A stretch of DNA of 6,749 bases from positions 1 to 6,749 of the forward strand of contig JAAZDI010000246.1 of the NCBI GenBank assembly GCA_012512295.1, given 5' to 3'. The DNA comes from Syntrophomonadaceae bacterium. GTDB lineage: Bacteria > Bacillota > Ch66 > Ch109. Below, piece by piece: positions 6,478 through 6,749 of this stretch; the first letter of the stretch is position 1, and each line of letters opens with the position of its first letter. A program made the translations under genes and the position numbers. The notes beneath the pieces were generated by a model that ran no database searches, was not told where the DNA came from, and saw nothing but the letters and a program-made list of their open reading frames with translations.

Positions 6478-6505
6478 ATTCGCGAGCCAAGAAAAAGTTC
6501 CTGCC
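6478..6505 (-). promoter_or_regulatory. SigH-like promoter upstream of rapZ
   Basis: GGCAGGA (6505-6499) and GAAT (6481-6478, context CGCGAATTA) on the minus strand are separated by 17 bases between AGGA and GAAT. This fits the Bacillus SigH pattern RnAGGAwWW and RnnGAATww with an 11-base spacer. Transcription would start near 6470, just before the ribosome binding site. It lies downstream of the sigma-54 promoter, so the operon appears to have two separately controlled starts. Confidence 0.5.
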
Positions 6506-6523
6506 GGCAAGAAACAAATATTT

Positions 6524-6540
6524 ATGCAAGTAGCGTGCCA
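6524..6540 (-). promoter_or_regulatory. Sigma-54 (-24/-12) promoter for the rapZ-yvcK-whiA-rpoN operon
   Basis: On the minus strand TGGCACGCTACTTGCAT (6540-6524) matches the sigma-54 consensus TGGCACG-N4-TTGCW at every fixed position. The invariant GG (6539-6538) and GC (6527-6526) are exactly 10 bases apart. The expected start is about 12 bases on, near 6514, leaving a leader of roughly 70 bases before rapZ. It sits in non-coding DNA and points at the operon that ends in rpoN. Sigma-54 promoters need an enhancer-binding activator; no activator gene and no clear upstream activator site is visible in the window. Confidence 0.75.
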
Positions 6541-6577
6541 ATATTAGGGGCAGGGGAACAGGAGGCGAGATCAAAAA

Positions 6578-6587
6578 GAAAATTTTC
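6578..6587. repeat. 10-bp palindrome between the divergent promoters
   Basis: GAAAATTTTC is a perfect palindrome about 40 bases upstream of the sigma-54 -24 element on one side and 9 bases upstream of the SigH-like -35 element on the other. It could be a regulator site or an AT-rich coincidence. Confidence 0.25.
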
Positions 6588-6595
6588 CCAGGAAG

Positions 6596-6625
6596 GCAGG
6601 ACTAAACAAAGGCCGCGACGAATAT
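6596..6625 (+). promoter_or_regulatory. SigH-like promoter for the rightward gene
   Basis: GCAGGACTA (6596-6604) and GACGAATAT (6617-6625) are separated by 12 bases, with 18 bases between AGGA and GAAT. Every defined position of the SigH pattern RnAGGAwWW/RnnGAATww is met except C for the first W of the -35. Transcription would begin near 6631, about 40 bases before the ribosome binding site of the gene at 6684. Confidence 0.55.
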
Positions 6626-6683
6626 TTTAGTAAAAGTTGCTGCGATCAGGGAAATACTAGACACAAAGAAAAGGAGTGAGGCA

Positions 6684-6749
6684 ATGCACGAGGTAATCAA
6701 GGTTGATCTTGGACATTTATTGAGCGAAACAAAAGGCCCCGATTTTCTA
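6684..6749 (+). CDS. Start of an unrecognised protein (runs off the window)
   Basis: Twenty-two codons are present, reading MHEVIKVDLGHLLSETKGPD and then FL at the edge. The ATG is preceded by AAAGGAG (ending at 6676) at 7 bases, a good ribosome binding site, and by a SigH-like promoter about 60 bases further up. These signals make a real gene likely, though too little of the protein is present to name a family. It is divergent from rapZ and shares its control region. If SigH drives it, a transition-phase or sporulation role is possible, but that is inference only. Confidence 0.65.
   Translation, partial: MHEVIKVDLGHLLSETKGPDFL

Noticed and set aside
6617..6623. Spo0A box at GACGAA in the rightward promoter
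   Set aside because: It differs from TGNCGAA and coincides with the SigH-like -10, which explains the sequence better.

Overview
The window is a compact block of conserved chromosomal genes from a Gram-positive bacterium. Six genes lie on the minus strand. Read in the direction of transcription, from high to low coordinates, they are rapZ, yvcK (glmR), whiA, rpoN (sigma-54), gap and the 5' part of pgk. The first 22 codons of an unrecognised gene run the other way, on the plus strand, at the right edge. WhiA with YvcK, strong AGGAGG-type ribosome binding sites, and rpoN next to gap-pgk point to Firmicutes, class Clostridia. My best guess is a Desulfotomaculum/Peptococcaceae-like lineage; this is inferred from gene order and style, not from a search.

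Layout: 1-344 is the N-terminal part of pgk. 345-502 is a spacer with a two-tier hairpin. 503-1507 is gap. 1508-1845 is a 338-base gene-free stretch that holds the gap control region. 1846-3252 is rpoN, 3297-4253 whiA (TTG start), 4260-5552 yvcK and 5556-6440 rapZ. 6441-6683 is a divergent control region. From 6684 onward is the start of the rightward gene. rapZ, yvcK, whiA and rpoN are packed with 3, 6 and about 44 bases between them, so they look like one transcription unit. gap and pgk form a second, glycolytic unit.

How the genes fit together: RapZ and YvcK/GlmR are nucleotide- and sugar-nucleotide-linked regulators tied to cell-wall precursor supply. WhiA is a nucleoid-associated or regulatory protein. 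RpoN is the alternative sigma factor sigma-54. Gap and Pgk are consecutive enzymes of lower glycolysis.

The most notable point is regulatory. A consensus-perfect sigma-54 promoter (TGGCACG-N4-TTGCA) lies upstream of rapZ and drives the operon whose last gene is rpoN, so the sigma factor may control its own synthesis. A GGCAGGA-N17/18-GAA(T) element resembling SigH promoters also occurs in each of the three large intergenic control regions: upstream of gap, of rapZ and of the rightward gene. The protein-coding content is ordinary. I see no phage, transposon, CRISPR, tRNA, rRNA or defence system.
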